Source: Thalassolituus sp. (GTDB lineage Bacteria; Pseudomonadota; Gammaproteobacteria; Pseudomonadales; Oceanobacteraceae). Taken from it: DNA of 8,339 nt. Where the stretch lies: contig JARGOI010000099.1 of NCBI GenBank assembly GCA_029212275.1, positions 1-8,339 on the forward strand, given 5' to 3'. Position numbers and translations under genes: made by a program. Positions 1 to 5,667 of the stretch are shown piece after piece; within the stretch, counting starts at the first letter, position 1; each line of letters starts with the position of its first letter. The notes under the pieces were generated by a model, which saw only the letters and a list, made by a program, of their open reading frames with translations, was not told the DNA's origin and did not search any database.

Positions 1-37
1 CAAATGGTTCGTTTTCTTTTACTTTAACAGCTGGCAT
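1..37 (-). CDS. rpsU: 30S ribosomal protein S21, N-terminal fragment (cut by window start)
   Basis: Reading leftward from an ATG at 37-35, the twelve visible codons give MPAVKVKENEPF, which matches the conserved N terminus of bacterial ribosomal protein S21, a small basic protein of the 30S subunit that takes part in mRNA selection at initiation. A Shine-Dalgarno-like AGGTGA sits a few bases upstream on the same strand. The divergent arrangement with tsaD is the usual one in gammaproteobacteria, where rpsU heads the rpsU-dnaG-rpoD operon; dnaG and rpoD would lie outside the window. Only the start is visible, so the call rests on 12 residues plus strong synteny. Confidence 0.9.
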   Translation of the reverse strand, partial: MPAVKVKENEPF

Positions 38-101
38 CCAATCACCTACTTTATTGGTCAGTTTGTTTGAGGCAAATCACAGCCTCAGTCAGAGGGCGGG
101 C

Positions 102-131
102 ATTCTATAGTCTTTGTACAAAGAATGCAAA
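102..131 (-). promoter_or_regulatory. Probable sigma70 promoter of rpsU, with a 14-bp palindrome in its spacer
   Basis: On the minus strand, TTTGCA (131-126) acts as a -35 candidate, with either TATAGA (109-104, 16-nt spacer) or TAGAAT (107-102, 18-nt spacer) as -10. This would place transcription initiation near position 95 and give an rpsU leader of about 60 nt. The spacer holds a perfect palindrome, TCTTTGTACAAAGA (111-124), which could be an operator. The promoter elements are seen by eye; the operator role is inference. Confidence 0.5.
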
Positions 132-277
132 GCGAAATGACAAACGGCATTTTCACTGGGCTGGTGCGACAGCGCAGTGAACAGTATCATGCGCGCTGGG
201 CGGGTTATGTTTTATTTACCTGCAACCATTATTTTCATGATGCCGATCAGTATAGACCTATTTTGGTAAGTAAAAAC

Positions 278-285
278 GAGAGGAC
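278..285 (+). promoter_or_regulatory. Ribosome binding site that fixes the TTG start of tsaD
   Basis: GAGAGGAC lies 5 nt ahead of the TTG at 291. No ATG is available near the conserved protein start, and the residues from this TTG (MRVLGLETSC) line up with the E. coli TsaD N terminus, so this site supports the non-ATG start. Confidence 0.75.
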
Positions 286-290
286 AGACA

Positions 291-1361
291 TTGCGCGTAT
301 TGGGGTTAGAAACATCCTGCGACGAGACAGGCATTGCATTGTACGACAGCGAGCAAGGCTTGCTGGCACATCGAATTTACTCGCAAATCGCTGTGCACGC
401 CGAATACGGCGGCGTGGTGCCGGAATTAGCTTCACGTGATCACGTCCGCAAAGCGATTCCGCTCATTCGCGAGGTGATGGCAGATGCTGGCCTCACGCTG
501 CAAGATTTGGACGGTATCGCTTATACCCGCGGCCCGGGGTTAGTTGGCGCGCTATTAGTAGGCGCCTGCTTGGGACGCAGTCTGGCGTGGGCGTTGGAAG
601 TCCCTGCCATTGGTGTGCATCATATGGAAGGCCATTTGTTGGCCCCCATGCTAGAAGACGAATCACCTAAGTTTCCTTTTATTGCCTTACTGGTATCGGG
701 CGGACATACCCAATTGGTCCAAGTAGAGGGTGTAGGTCGCTATACCTTGTTGGGCGAGTCCCTTGATGATGCTGCGGGCGAAGCTTTTGATAAAGCAGCG
801 AAAATGATGGACCTACCATACCCCGGTGGCCCGCAGTTGAGCCAACTAGCCGAACAGGGCGATGCACTGCGTTTCAAATTTCCACGCCCAATGACCGATC
901 GTCCGGGCTTGGATTTTAGTTTTAGCGGATTAAAAACCTTCACCCGCACTAAAATTTTAGAGTGTGCCCAGAACGTCGAATTGGACGGGGTTACGAATGC
1001 GGTGCTAGCGCACCAAGACAAAGCCGATATTGCGGCGGGGTTCCAGCATGCGGTGGTCGAAACCTTGGCGATTAAATGCAAGCGTGCGGTCGAGCAAACG
1101 GGGGTGCAGCGCTTGATCATTGCCGGTGGCGTGGGTGCCAACAAAAAATTGCGTGCACGTCTGCGTGAGATGATCGAGGGCATGGGTGGCCAAGTATTTT
1201 ATCCGCGCCCAGAATTATGTACTGACAATGGCGCCATGATTGCGTATGCAGGTACTCAGCGCCTATTGGCTTTTGAGAACGATGACTTGGCCATCAGTTG
1301 TGTGCCACGTTGGCCACTAACAGACTTATCGGCGCTGGACGCTGGTTCAGTTTCTACTTAA
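291..1361 (+). CDS. tsaD: tRNA N6-adenosine threonylcarbamoyltransferase TsaD
   Basis: TsaD (formerly Gcp/YgjD) transfers the threonylcarbamoyl group from threonylcarbamoyl-AMP to A37 of tRNAs reading ANN codons, working in the cytoplasm with TsaB and TsaE. The 356-residue product matches the family along its length: start MRVLGLETSCDET, the metal-binding HMEGH box with His111 and His115, the phosphate-binding SGGHTQL at about 136-142, SFSGLK at 210-215, AGGVGAN at 278-284, and CTDNGAM at 310-316 with metal-ligand Asp312. E. coli TsaD is 337 residues; the extra length is partly a loop around 222-243 and partly the C-terminal tail. The start is TTG with a good ribosome binding site, and no ATG fits. 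It is the first gene of a rightward group, with folB 16 nt behind it, so cotranscription is likely. No convincing promoter of its own was found in 132-277. Confidence 0.97.
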   Translation: MRVLGLETSCDETGIALYDSEQGLLAHRIYSQIAVHAEYGGVVPELASRDHVRKAIPLIREVMADAGLTLQDLDGIAYTRGPGLVGALLVGACLGRSLAWALEVPAIGVHHMEGHLLAPMLEDESPKFPFIALLVSGGHTQLVQVEGVGRYTLLGESLDDAAGEAFDKAAKMMDLPYPGGPQLSQLAEQGDALRFKFPRPMTDRPGLDFSFSGLKTFTRTKILECAQNVELDGVTNAVLAHQDKADIAAGFQHAVVETLAIKCKRAVEQTGVQRLIIAGGVGANKKLRARLREMIEGMGGQVFYPRPELCTDNGAMIAYAGTQRLLAFENDDLAISCVPRWPLTDLSALDAGSVST

Positions 1362-1377
1362 GTGTCGGTGAGGGTGA

Positions 1378-1731
1378 ATGGATAAGGTATTTATTCGTGG
1401 TTTAAAAGTAGATGCGGTCATTGGTGTTTACGATTGGGAAAAGCATGTGCGTCAGCCGCTGGTGTTCGACTTGGAGATGGCGTGGGACATTCGCTTGGCA
1501 GCGCAAACCGATGATTTGGTGCATGCATTGAATTATCAGGCCGTGACCGAATACATCGAGCGCTTTGTACGCGAGCAACATTTTCAATTATTGGAATCTT
1601 TATTAGAACGATTGGCCGATGGTTTACGCCGCGAGTTTGGCATGCCGTGGTTAAAAATTCAGGTCGAAAAACCCGCTGTTGTACCACAAGCGCGTGCGGT
1701 TGGGTTGTGTATTGAACGCGGTGATTGTTAA
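1378..1731 (+). CDS. folB: Dihydroneopterin aldolase FolB
   Basis: FolB converts 7,8-dihydroneopterin to 6-hydroxymethyl-7,8-dihydropterin plus glycolaldehyde in folate synthesis, as a cytoplasmic homo-octamer. The 117-residue product has the usual family length (about 120). Visible family features are the N-terminal strand MDKVFIRGL, GVYDWE with the conserved Glu21, LLESL at 71-75 with the pterin-anchoring Glu73, and VEKPAV with the catalytic Lys98, followed by the end motif IERG. A GAGG sequence 4 nt upstream of the ATG serves as ribosome binding site. It follows tsaD by 16 nt, and its TAA overlaps the ATG of folK (TAATG), so FolB and FolK, which catalyse successive steps, are probably translationally coupled. 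Confidence 0.96.
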   Translation: MDKVFIRGLKVDAVIGVYDWEKHVRQPLVFDLEMAWDIRLAAQTDDLVHALNYQAVTEYIERFVREQHFQLLESLLERLADGLRREFGMPWLKIQVEKPAVVPQARAVGLCIERGDC

Positions 1732-2276
1732 TGGCGTTGGTGTATCTTGGCATTGGTGCGAATCTTGATCCGGAAGACAATATTCTGCGTGGCATTCAGC
1801 GTTTATCTGAGGATGTCACCATTTTGCGACTGTCGCCTTGGTATGGTTCGCCCGCGATTGGTTTTGACGGCCCGGCATTTATCAACTTAGTGGCGGAAGT
1901 AGACACCGAAATGGCTGTGGGCGAGTTGGCGGTTGTTCTTAAAGTGATTGAACAAGAGTTTGGTCGCAAGAAACACGCAATTAAATATTCTTCACGTGCC
2001 CTTGATATTGATATTTTGATGTACGACGATCTTAACGGGGTGATTGATGGCGTCGACTTACCCCGGTCGGATATTTGGCAATATGCATTTGTCTTACGCC
2101 CATTGTTAGATTTAATTCCTTGGGAGCGTTGCCCTGGCTCTGGACAGTTTTTACATGAATACTGGGACGGTGTGAAAGAGCAGCCTCTTTCTCGATGTGA
2201 TTGCGAGTCTGCTAGTGATCAAACTCAGAACGATGTGACTCCATCCAGTCCTTTAAAAGCGCCGCTCTCACATTAA
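1731..2276 (+). CDS. folK: 2-amino-4-hydroxy-6-hydroxymethyldihydropteridine diphosphokinase (HPPK), divergent subtype
   Basis: HPPK moves pyrophosphate from ATP to 6-hydroxymethyl-7,8-dihydropterin, the step after FolB. The start is the ATG overlapping the folB stop, giving MALVYLGIGANL, the normal family start; an in-frame TTG 6 nt earlier is less likely. The 181-residue product has the hallmark SRALDIDIL with metal ligands Asp92 and Asp94, and IEQEFGR, whose Glu74 and Arg79 correspond to E. coli Glu77 and Arg82. The VPHYDMKNRG segment of E. coli FolK reads LPRSDIWQYA here, so the His115 and Arg121 equivalents are Arg112 and Tyr118; this marks a divergent subgroup, and a second canonical folK may exist elsewhere in the genome. 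The product is about 20 residues longer than E. coli FolK, and its polar tail is encoded where the gene runs 65 bp into the opposing cca gene. Confidence 0.9.
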   Translation: MALVYLGIGANLDPEDNILRGIQRLSEDVTILRLSPWYGSPAIGFDGPAFINLVAEVDTEMAVGELAVVLKVIEQEFGRKKHAIKYSSRALDIDILMYDDLNGVIDGVDLPRSDIWQYAFVLRPLLDLIPWERCPGSGQFLHEYWDGVKEQPLSRCDCESASDQTQNDVTPSSPLKAPLSH

Positions 2277-3453
2277 ATAATTCACTGCGTATCGCCGCAC
2301 CTTGTATCTCTTTTGATAACACATCTTTTGCTTGAATCGTTTGTGCTTGTGCCAACACTTGGCGACACCAATTGGCTTGTGGATATTTCACATTTTCTAA
2401 GCCGCTGCGACCACGAGAATCGGCCATACACACCAATAAAAAATCCTCGAAGCGTTCGGGTTTGCGCCAGACATCCAGTTGATCGAACAAACGTAATAAC
2501 GTACTGGCTTTTAATTCTAAGGCACGGTGCACGTGGGTATGAAACTCGCAAGCTAACAAGGCTAAGGTAGAGGCATCTTTCGGGGCTTTTAAGCGTTGAC
2601 ACAATGTTTTTACTAATGCGATGCCTCGTTGTTCGTGAGCAATGTGCCGTGGCCATTGGTCTTGCGGCGTCGCTGCTTTACCAACATCGTGAATTAATGC
2701 CGCCCAGCGCACGGAGGTTTGCTTTGACAGTACTGTGGCAGCAGTCAGTGACATTAAGGCGTGGATGCCGCAATCTATTTCTGGATGATGTTGTTCGGGT
2801 TGCGGTACACCAAATAAGGCATCCAATTCGGGAAACCAGACCTTGAGTGCGCCACACTCGCGTAGCACCTGAAAAAATACATGGGGTTGAGCTTCACCCA
2901 GGGCGCGTTGCGTTTCGGTCCACACGCGTTCAGACACTAAGTGTTCTAGCTCACCGTTAGCAACCATGTCACTCATTAATTGCTGCGTTTCGGGTGCAAC
3001 ACGAAAGCCTAGGTCGGCGAAACGTGCTGCAAAACGAGCAACGCGTAAAACCCGCAAAGGGTCTTCTTGAAATGCCGGAGACACATGACGTAATAATTTA
3101 GCCGCTAAGTCGGCTTGGCCATGATAGGGATCGATAATATCCCCCGCAGCGTTTTGTGCCATGGCATTGATGGTCAAATCACGGCGCATTAAATCGTCTT
3201 CGAGGGTCACACTGGGAGAAAAATCACAAACAAACCCCTGATAGCCACGACCACTTTTACGTTCAGTGCGGGCAAGGGCGTATTCTTCGTGGGTGCTAGG
3301 ATGTAAGAAAACGGGGAAATCGGCACCGACTTGTTCATAACCTTGGGCGATTAAATCGTTTGGCTGAGCACCGACCACAACCCAATCATTATCTTTAACC
3401 GGACGCTTTAGTAAAGCATCACGCACGGCTCCACCCACTAAAAAAATTTGCAT
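2212..3453 (-). CDS. cca: CCA-adding enzyme (tRNA nucleotidyltransferase) with HD domain
   Basis: This class II nucleotidyltransferase builds or repairs the 3' CCA end of tRNAs; the HD domain in gammaproteobacterial members adds phosphatase/phosphodiesterase activity. From the ATG at 3453 the product is 413 residues (E. coli 412). Visible features are VGGAVRD at 6-12, the catalytic pair Asp21 and Asp23 in KDNDW, RRDLTIN at 90-96, the RVLRVARFAAR helix around 135-145, HPEID-GIH around 223-231, and IHDVGK with His255 and Asp256, the same numbers as in E. coli. An in-frame TTG at 3465 would add MRND but has no family support; GAGAAA ahead of the ATG is a modest ribosome binding site. The gene converges on folK with overlapping 3' ends. 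No clear promoter was identified between it and the upstream terminator. Confidence 0.96.
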   Translation of the reverse strand: MQIFLVGGAVRDALLKRPVKDNDWVVVGAQPNDLIAQGYEQVGADFPVFLHPSTHEEYALARTERKSGRGYQGFVCDFSPSVTLEDDLMRRDLTINAMAQNAAGDIIDPYHGQADLAAKLLRHVSPAFQEDPLRVLRVARFAARFADLGFRVAPETQQLMSDMVANGELEHLVSERVWTETQRALGEAQPHVFFQVLRECGALKVWFPELDALFGVPQPEQHHPEIDCGIHALMSLTAATVLSKQTSVRWAALIHDVGKAATPQDQWPRHIAHEQRGIALVKTLCQRLKAPKDASTLALLACEFHTHVHRALELKASTLLRLFDQLDVWRKPERFEDFLLVCMADSRGRSGLENVKYPQANWCRQVLAQAQTIQAKDVLSKEIQGAAIRSELFNVRAALLKDWMESHRSEFDH

Positions 3454-3534
3454 GTCGTTTCTCAATTATTTCTTACTAAAAGATTTCGCTAAAATATTCA
3501 GAGCTGCCTTTAAAGTGATCTGAAAGCTTTCACG

Positions 3535-3573
3535 AAATAAAAAAACACGATGTCGATTTAAAATCGACATCGT
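3535..3573 (-). terminator. Intrinsic terminator after the outer-membrane protein gene
   Basis: A near-perfect hairpin spans 3547-3573 (13-bp arms ACGATGTCGATTT and its complement, minimal loop, so in practice about 10 bp with a 7-nt loop). On the minus strand it is followed by GTTTTTTTATTT, a strong U tract. It lies 45 nt beyond the stop codon of the gene at 3619-5220 and separates that gene from cca. On the plus strand the following TATTTTC is a poor U tract, so it acts mainly leftward. Confidence 0.88.
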
Positions 3574-3618
3574 ATTTTCAGTGTACCGACATGGCAACTG
3601 GGTTAGAAGAGCATTTTT

Positions 3619-5220
3619 TTAAAAGCGGAAACCGGTTTCCAGTGCCGCACCTAAATCACGTTCTGGTGAAGAAATGTCGGCCATTACCGCGAAGTCGATG
3701 CTCAAACCAAAAGGAGATAATCCCAAGCCAGCAGATACCACGTTAGAGTTGCCTGCCAAATTAGTACGAAATCCGGTGCGAAGTTGCATAAAGCTGGCAA
3801 TGTCGGCCTCCATACCTATCGACGCGTATTGTGTGGCGTTTTCGTAGGCTAGCGGTTCATTGCGGGTAATGTCGAGATCGCTCGATACGGTCAACCATTT
3901 GTGCTCATAAGACACGCCTGTTCTTAATTTGGGTGAAATAGAGACGGTTGTTCCGGTAACGATACTTCCGTCTGCATCACCGTCGATGGCCACGTCAGCA
4001 ATGTCAAAATCTTTGCCAATTGCATCCAAGACAACCACGCCCATACGCCACTTATGGCTATTATCTAGGTAAAAAGATGCACCGATGTCGAAATTGATGT
4101 GATTGGTGGTTATTTCAGAATCTTCAATTTTTACATCTGGCGCGTTGTCTTCTTCACTAATTTGCTGCACCGCATGATAGGTGGCAACCTTTTGCAACTT
4201 TGGAGTAATACCCACGGTAAAGGTGCGATCGGAGGCGGAAAACTCGCGTGCGAAGCTGATGCCTACTTCGGCAATGGCTATGGCAGCGATTTCGACATAA
4301 GAATCAAACGCAGGATCTTCGGCTGCTGGATTTAAATCACCACCATCAATAATAGAAATTGATCCCTGCTGGGTTTGTAATGGGTCGGAGGTGTAATTTG
4401 TGACGTTATCAACTTTTGCTATGGTTTGATTGATATCATCTGTATTGACACTTCCCGTATCAACTTGGTCGGCCAGATTGTTGATACTGCTTACGAGATC
4501 TCCAGTGGAACCTAAATAGCCGTTTGCAGCATCGCCATAACCGTTGATCAAATTCAGATCGTCATCACTGAATAAAACTCGGCCAGAAATATTGGCATCA
4601 GCGCGAACCGTCAAAGCTACTGCCAGTTTCTTCCCCGGAAAAGCCATGGCAGTCCCCACCCCAGCGCGAGCACGCAGCGGATTACCACTGATCGAAGCCA
4701 ATGACTTAGTAAGATCATTTGTGATCGCGTCAACCTCATTCACTTTCGTTTGGAGGACGCGAATATTATCCTCTAAACTTTTATTATCATTTCTCAAGTC
4801 AGTTGCTTTTTGTTGATTTGTACGGCCGTCATTATCGTCGAGCGAATCAATTTGGATGGATAATTGTTCAGCGCTCGCGCTCACGTTATCAATAGCCGTA
4901 TTAAAGTTATCACTGTTACTGTCGGAGAACTCTTCTTCGAATTGAGGTACTAAATCATCGTTAATGAGTTCCCCTTCATCGATGACGTTATCTTCATCGG
5001 CGACGTTGATACCGAATTGAGGAAAAATGATGGCAAAGTCGTCGCTGTCTTTGGCTTGCGCCAGTAACGAGGGGTTGTAAGCCGGTGCATGTGCTAATTT
5101 GGCACTGGCAACACCGGTATTTCCCATGGCTAAGCCGCGCGCATCCATCGGCATAAAAGGCGTGGCAGACGCTGGTAAGTAGATAGCGGATAGGGCACTG
5201 GCTAGTAAAAGTTTCTTCAT
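3619..5220 (-). CDS. Secreted outer-membrane beta-barrel protein, TraF_2/FadL-PorV-like family
   Basis: The 533-residue product starts with a clear signal peptide (MKKLLLASALSAIYLPASA, predicted cut after residue 19) and ends GFRF, with a C-terminal Phe as recognised by the barrel-assembly machinery. Residues 25-54 carry the DARGLAMGNTGVA...AYNPSLLA pattern typical of FadL/PorV-like barrels and of the Pfam group named after F-plasmid TraF; alternating strands fill roughly 182-215 and 310-533. Two polar, acidic, helix-like stretches interrupt the barrel: about 80-175, rich in Asn/Asp/Glu with coiled-coil-like spacing, and about 220-305. The acidic character fits a marine outer-membrane protein. 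No conjugation genes are nearby, so a role in plasmid transfer is unlikely; a porin or hydrophobic-substrate channel is inferred, substrate unknown. The Shine-Dalgarno is weak (GAG about 9 nt upstream) and lies in a possible leader stem. The gene is monocistronic, with its own promoter and terminator. Confidence 0.8.
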   Translation of the reverse strand: MKKLLLASALSAIYLPASATPFMPMDARGLAMGNTGVASAKLAHAPAYNPSLLAQAKDSDDFAIIFPQFGINVADEDNVIDEGELINDDLVPQFEEEFSDSNSDNFNTAIDNVSASAEQLSIQIDSLDDNDGRTNQQKATDLRNDNKSLEDNIRVLQTKVNEVDAITNDLTKSLASISGNPLRARAGVGTAMAFPGKKLAVALTVRADANISGRVLFSDDDLNLINGYGDAANGYLGSTGDLVSSINNLADQVDTGSVNTDDINQTIAKVDNVTNYTSDPLQTQQGSISIIDGGDLNPAAEDPAFDSYVEIAAIAIAEVGISFAREFSASDRTFTVGITPKLQKVATYHAVQQISEEDNAPDVKIEDSEITTNHINFDIGASFYLDNSHKWRMGVVVLDAIGKDFDIADVAIDGDADGSIVTGTTVSISPKLRTGVSYEHKWLTVSSDLDITRNEPLAYENATQYASIGMEADIASFMQLRTGFRTNLAGNSNVVSAGLGLSPFGLSIDFAVMADISSPERDLGAALETGFRF

Positions 5221-5223
5221 GAC

Positions 5224-5270
5224 AAAATCTCGGATAGGAAATAACTAATTTCAAGCCTAGACGAGATTTT
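5224..5270 (-). promoter_or_regulatory. Inverted repeat in the leader of the outer-membrane protein gene
   Basis: AAAATCTCG (5224-5232) and CGAGATTTT (5262-5270) are perfect 9-bp inverted arms separated by 29 nt. If transcription starts near 5286, both arms lie in the mRNA leader, and the start-proximal arm contains the only Shine-Dalgarno-like GAG, ending 3 nt before the ATG. Pairing would therefore hide the initiation region. A DNA operator is the alternative. Confidence 0.4.
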
Positions 5271-5286
5271 TACCAAGACGCTTGTG

Positions 5287-5333
5287 CAATACATTATTAA
5301 ATCGTAATGTTACAGATCAATACATTGTAATGT
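5287..5333. repeat. Direct and inverted short repeats over the divergent promoter region (candidate operator)
   Basis: CAATACATT occurs twice, at 5287-5295 and 5318-5326, 31 bp apart (about three helical turns). Each copy is followed by an inverted partner: ACATTA (5291-5296) with TAATGT (5305-5310), and ACATT (5322-5326) with AATGT (5329-5333). The repeats overlap the -10 and -35 of the leftward promoter. This spacing suggests two same-face binding sites for a dimeric regulator, but no regulator is encoded in the window. The region is AT-rich, so chance is possible. Confidence 0.35.
5293..5320 (-). promoter_or_regulatory. Probable sigma70 promoter of the outer-membrane protein gene
   Basis: On the minus strand TTGATC (5320-5315) and AATAAT (5298-5293) are separated by 16 nt and match the consensus at 4 of 6 and 5 of 6 positions. 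Transcription would start around 5286, giving a leader of about 66 nt. The dyad described at 5287-5333 overlaps both elements. A weaker alternative is TTGGTA with TGAAAT closer to the gene. Confidence 0.45.
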
Positions 5334-5389
5334 CGAAACGATCATGTTTAACGTCGCAAAACTGCAATCTCACAAGAGTACCATTGGTT

Positions 5390-5417
5390 TTTACTCCTTC
5401 TTCGAAGCGAGTGTATT
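5390..5417 (+). promoter_or_regulatory. Weak candidate promoter for the leader or small RNA ahead of the EamA gene
   Basis: TTTACT (5390-5395) and TGTATT (5412-5417), 16 nt apart, each match consensus at 4 of 6 positions. Transcription would begin near 5424, giving a transcript of about 165 nt up to the terminator at 5588. It is the best + strand match I found between 5281 and 5560, but it is not strong. Confidence 0.22.
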
Positions 5418-5494
5418 TGGCATGTGTGCAGTGTTTGTTGCTTATGTTGAGACTTCTCGTGTTGTCCATGTCTCCTCGGCAAATTATGCTCTGC

Positions 5495-5588
5495 GCCGCA
5501 TTGCGCTGGTATGGCCTCGATGGCCGCGGTCTGGAAATAATTAGTCGTATTTTTTATTTTCAGAGGCCGCTTTAATAGCGGCTTTTTT
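5495..5588 (+). promoter_or_regulatory. Possible transcription attenuator (or 3' part of a small RNA) ahead of the EamA gene
   Basis: Mutually exclusive pairings are visible. The terminator stem uses 5564-5571 with 5577-5584. Its 5' arm can instead pair with GCGGTCT (5526-5532 with 5564-5570, one G-U), or with GGCCTC (5513-5518 with 5563-5568). The GCGGT at 5526-5530 can in turn pair with GCCGC (5495-5499), next to a GGCC/GGCC hairpin (5513-5516 with 5522-5525). A reading frame crossing this segment has two Trp codons at 5512 and 5521 and a stop at 5542-5544, before the terminator, the layout of an amino-acid attenuator. No good ribosome binding site supports the frame, so this remains a hypothesis. 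Confidence 0.3.
5564..5588 (+). terminator. Intrinsic terminator upstream of the EamA gene
   Basis: GCCGCT (5566-5571) pairs with AGCGGC (5577-5582) around a TTAAT loop; a G-U and an A-U pair can extend the stem. A TTTTTT run (5583-5588) follows directly. No annotated rightward gene precedes it, so it must end either a leader transcript of the EamA gene or an independent small RNA. Confidence 0.8.
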
Positions 5589-5667
5589 GTGCCCAAATTT
5601 TTATCAATATTAACCACCAGTGACCGATGTGTAAGTCGTTACTCAATAGCAGTTTGCAGAGTCCAGT

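Larger units (their letters stand above)
5221..5667. other. 447-nt divergent intergenic region, probably regulatory
   Basis: This gap separates the leftward outer-membrane protein gene from the rightward EamA gene. It holds the leftward promoter and leader stem, the CAATACATT repeats, and a rightward intrinsic terminator with attenuator-like alternative pairings. Two short rightward frames cross it: 5344-5544 (66 codons from ATG, ending VWPRWPRSGNN) and a second frame entering from ATG codons at 5444, 5468 or 5486 and ending IISRIFYFQRPL at 5575. Neither has a good ribosome binding site nor a recognisable family, so I do not call either as a protein gene; one of them could be a leader peptide. 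Confidence 0.6.

Noticed and set aside
38..290. LexA box in the rpsU/tsaD intergenic region, as found before the E. coli rpsU operon
   Set aside because: No CTG-N10-CAG arrangement was found on inspection; the nearest case has an 11-nt spacing and poor flanks.
125..439. 104-codon plus-strand frame upstream of and into tsaD
   Set aside because: Overlaps the conserved start of tsaD in another frame, is Arg-rich at its end, and begins within the rpsU promoter.
740..1183. 147-codon open frame on the minus strand inside tsaD
   Set aside because: Antisense shadow of tsaD; composition is Arg/Ser/Ala-rich with no recognisable motif, no ribosome binding site, and tsaD is certain.
2040..2046. An unusual break or frameshift in folK
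   Set aside because: The frame is continuous from the TAATG overlap to the stop and all expected core motifs are in order.
3521..3532. Palindrome TGAAAGCTTTCA between the terminator and cca
   Set aside because: Twelve bases, no supporting promoter elements around it that I trust; could be chance in AT-rich spacer.
4544..4816. 90-codon plus-strand frame inside the outer-membrane protein gene
   Set aside because: Antisense shadow of a long, signal-peptide-bearing gene; no motif or ribosome binding site.
3619..5220. Conjugation gene traF as evidence of a plasmid or integrative element
   Set aside because: Only the family name suggests it; no other transfer genes, integrase, repeats or tRNA insertion site are present, and the flanks are core chromosomal genes.
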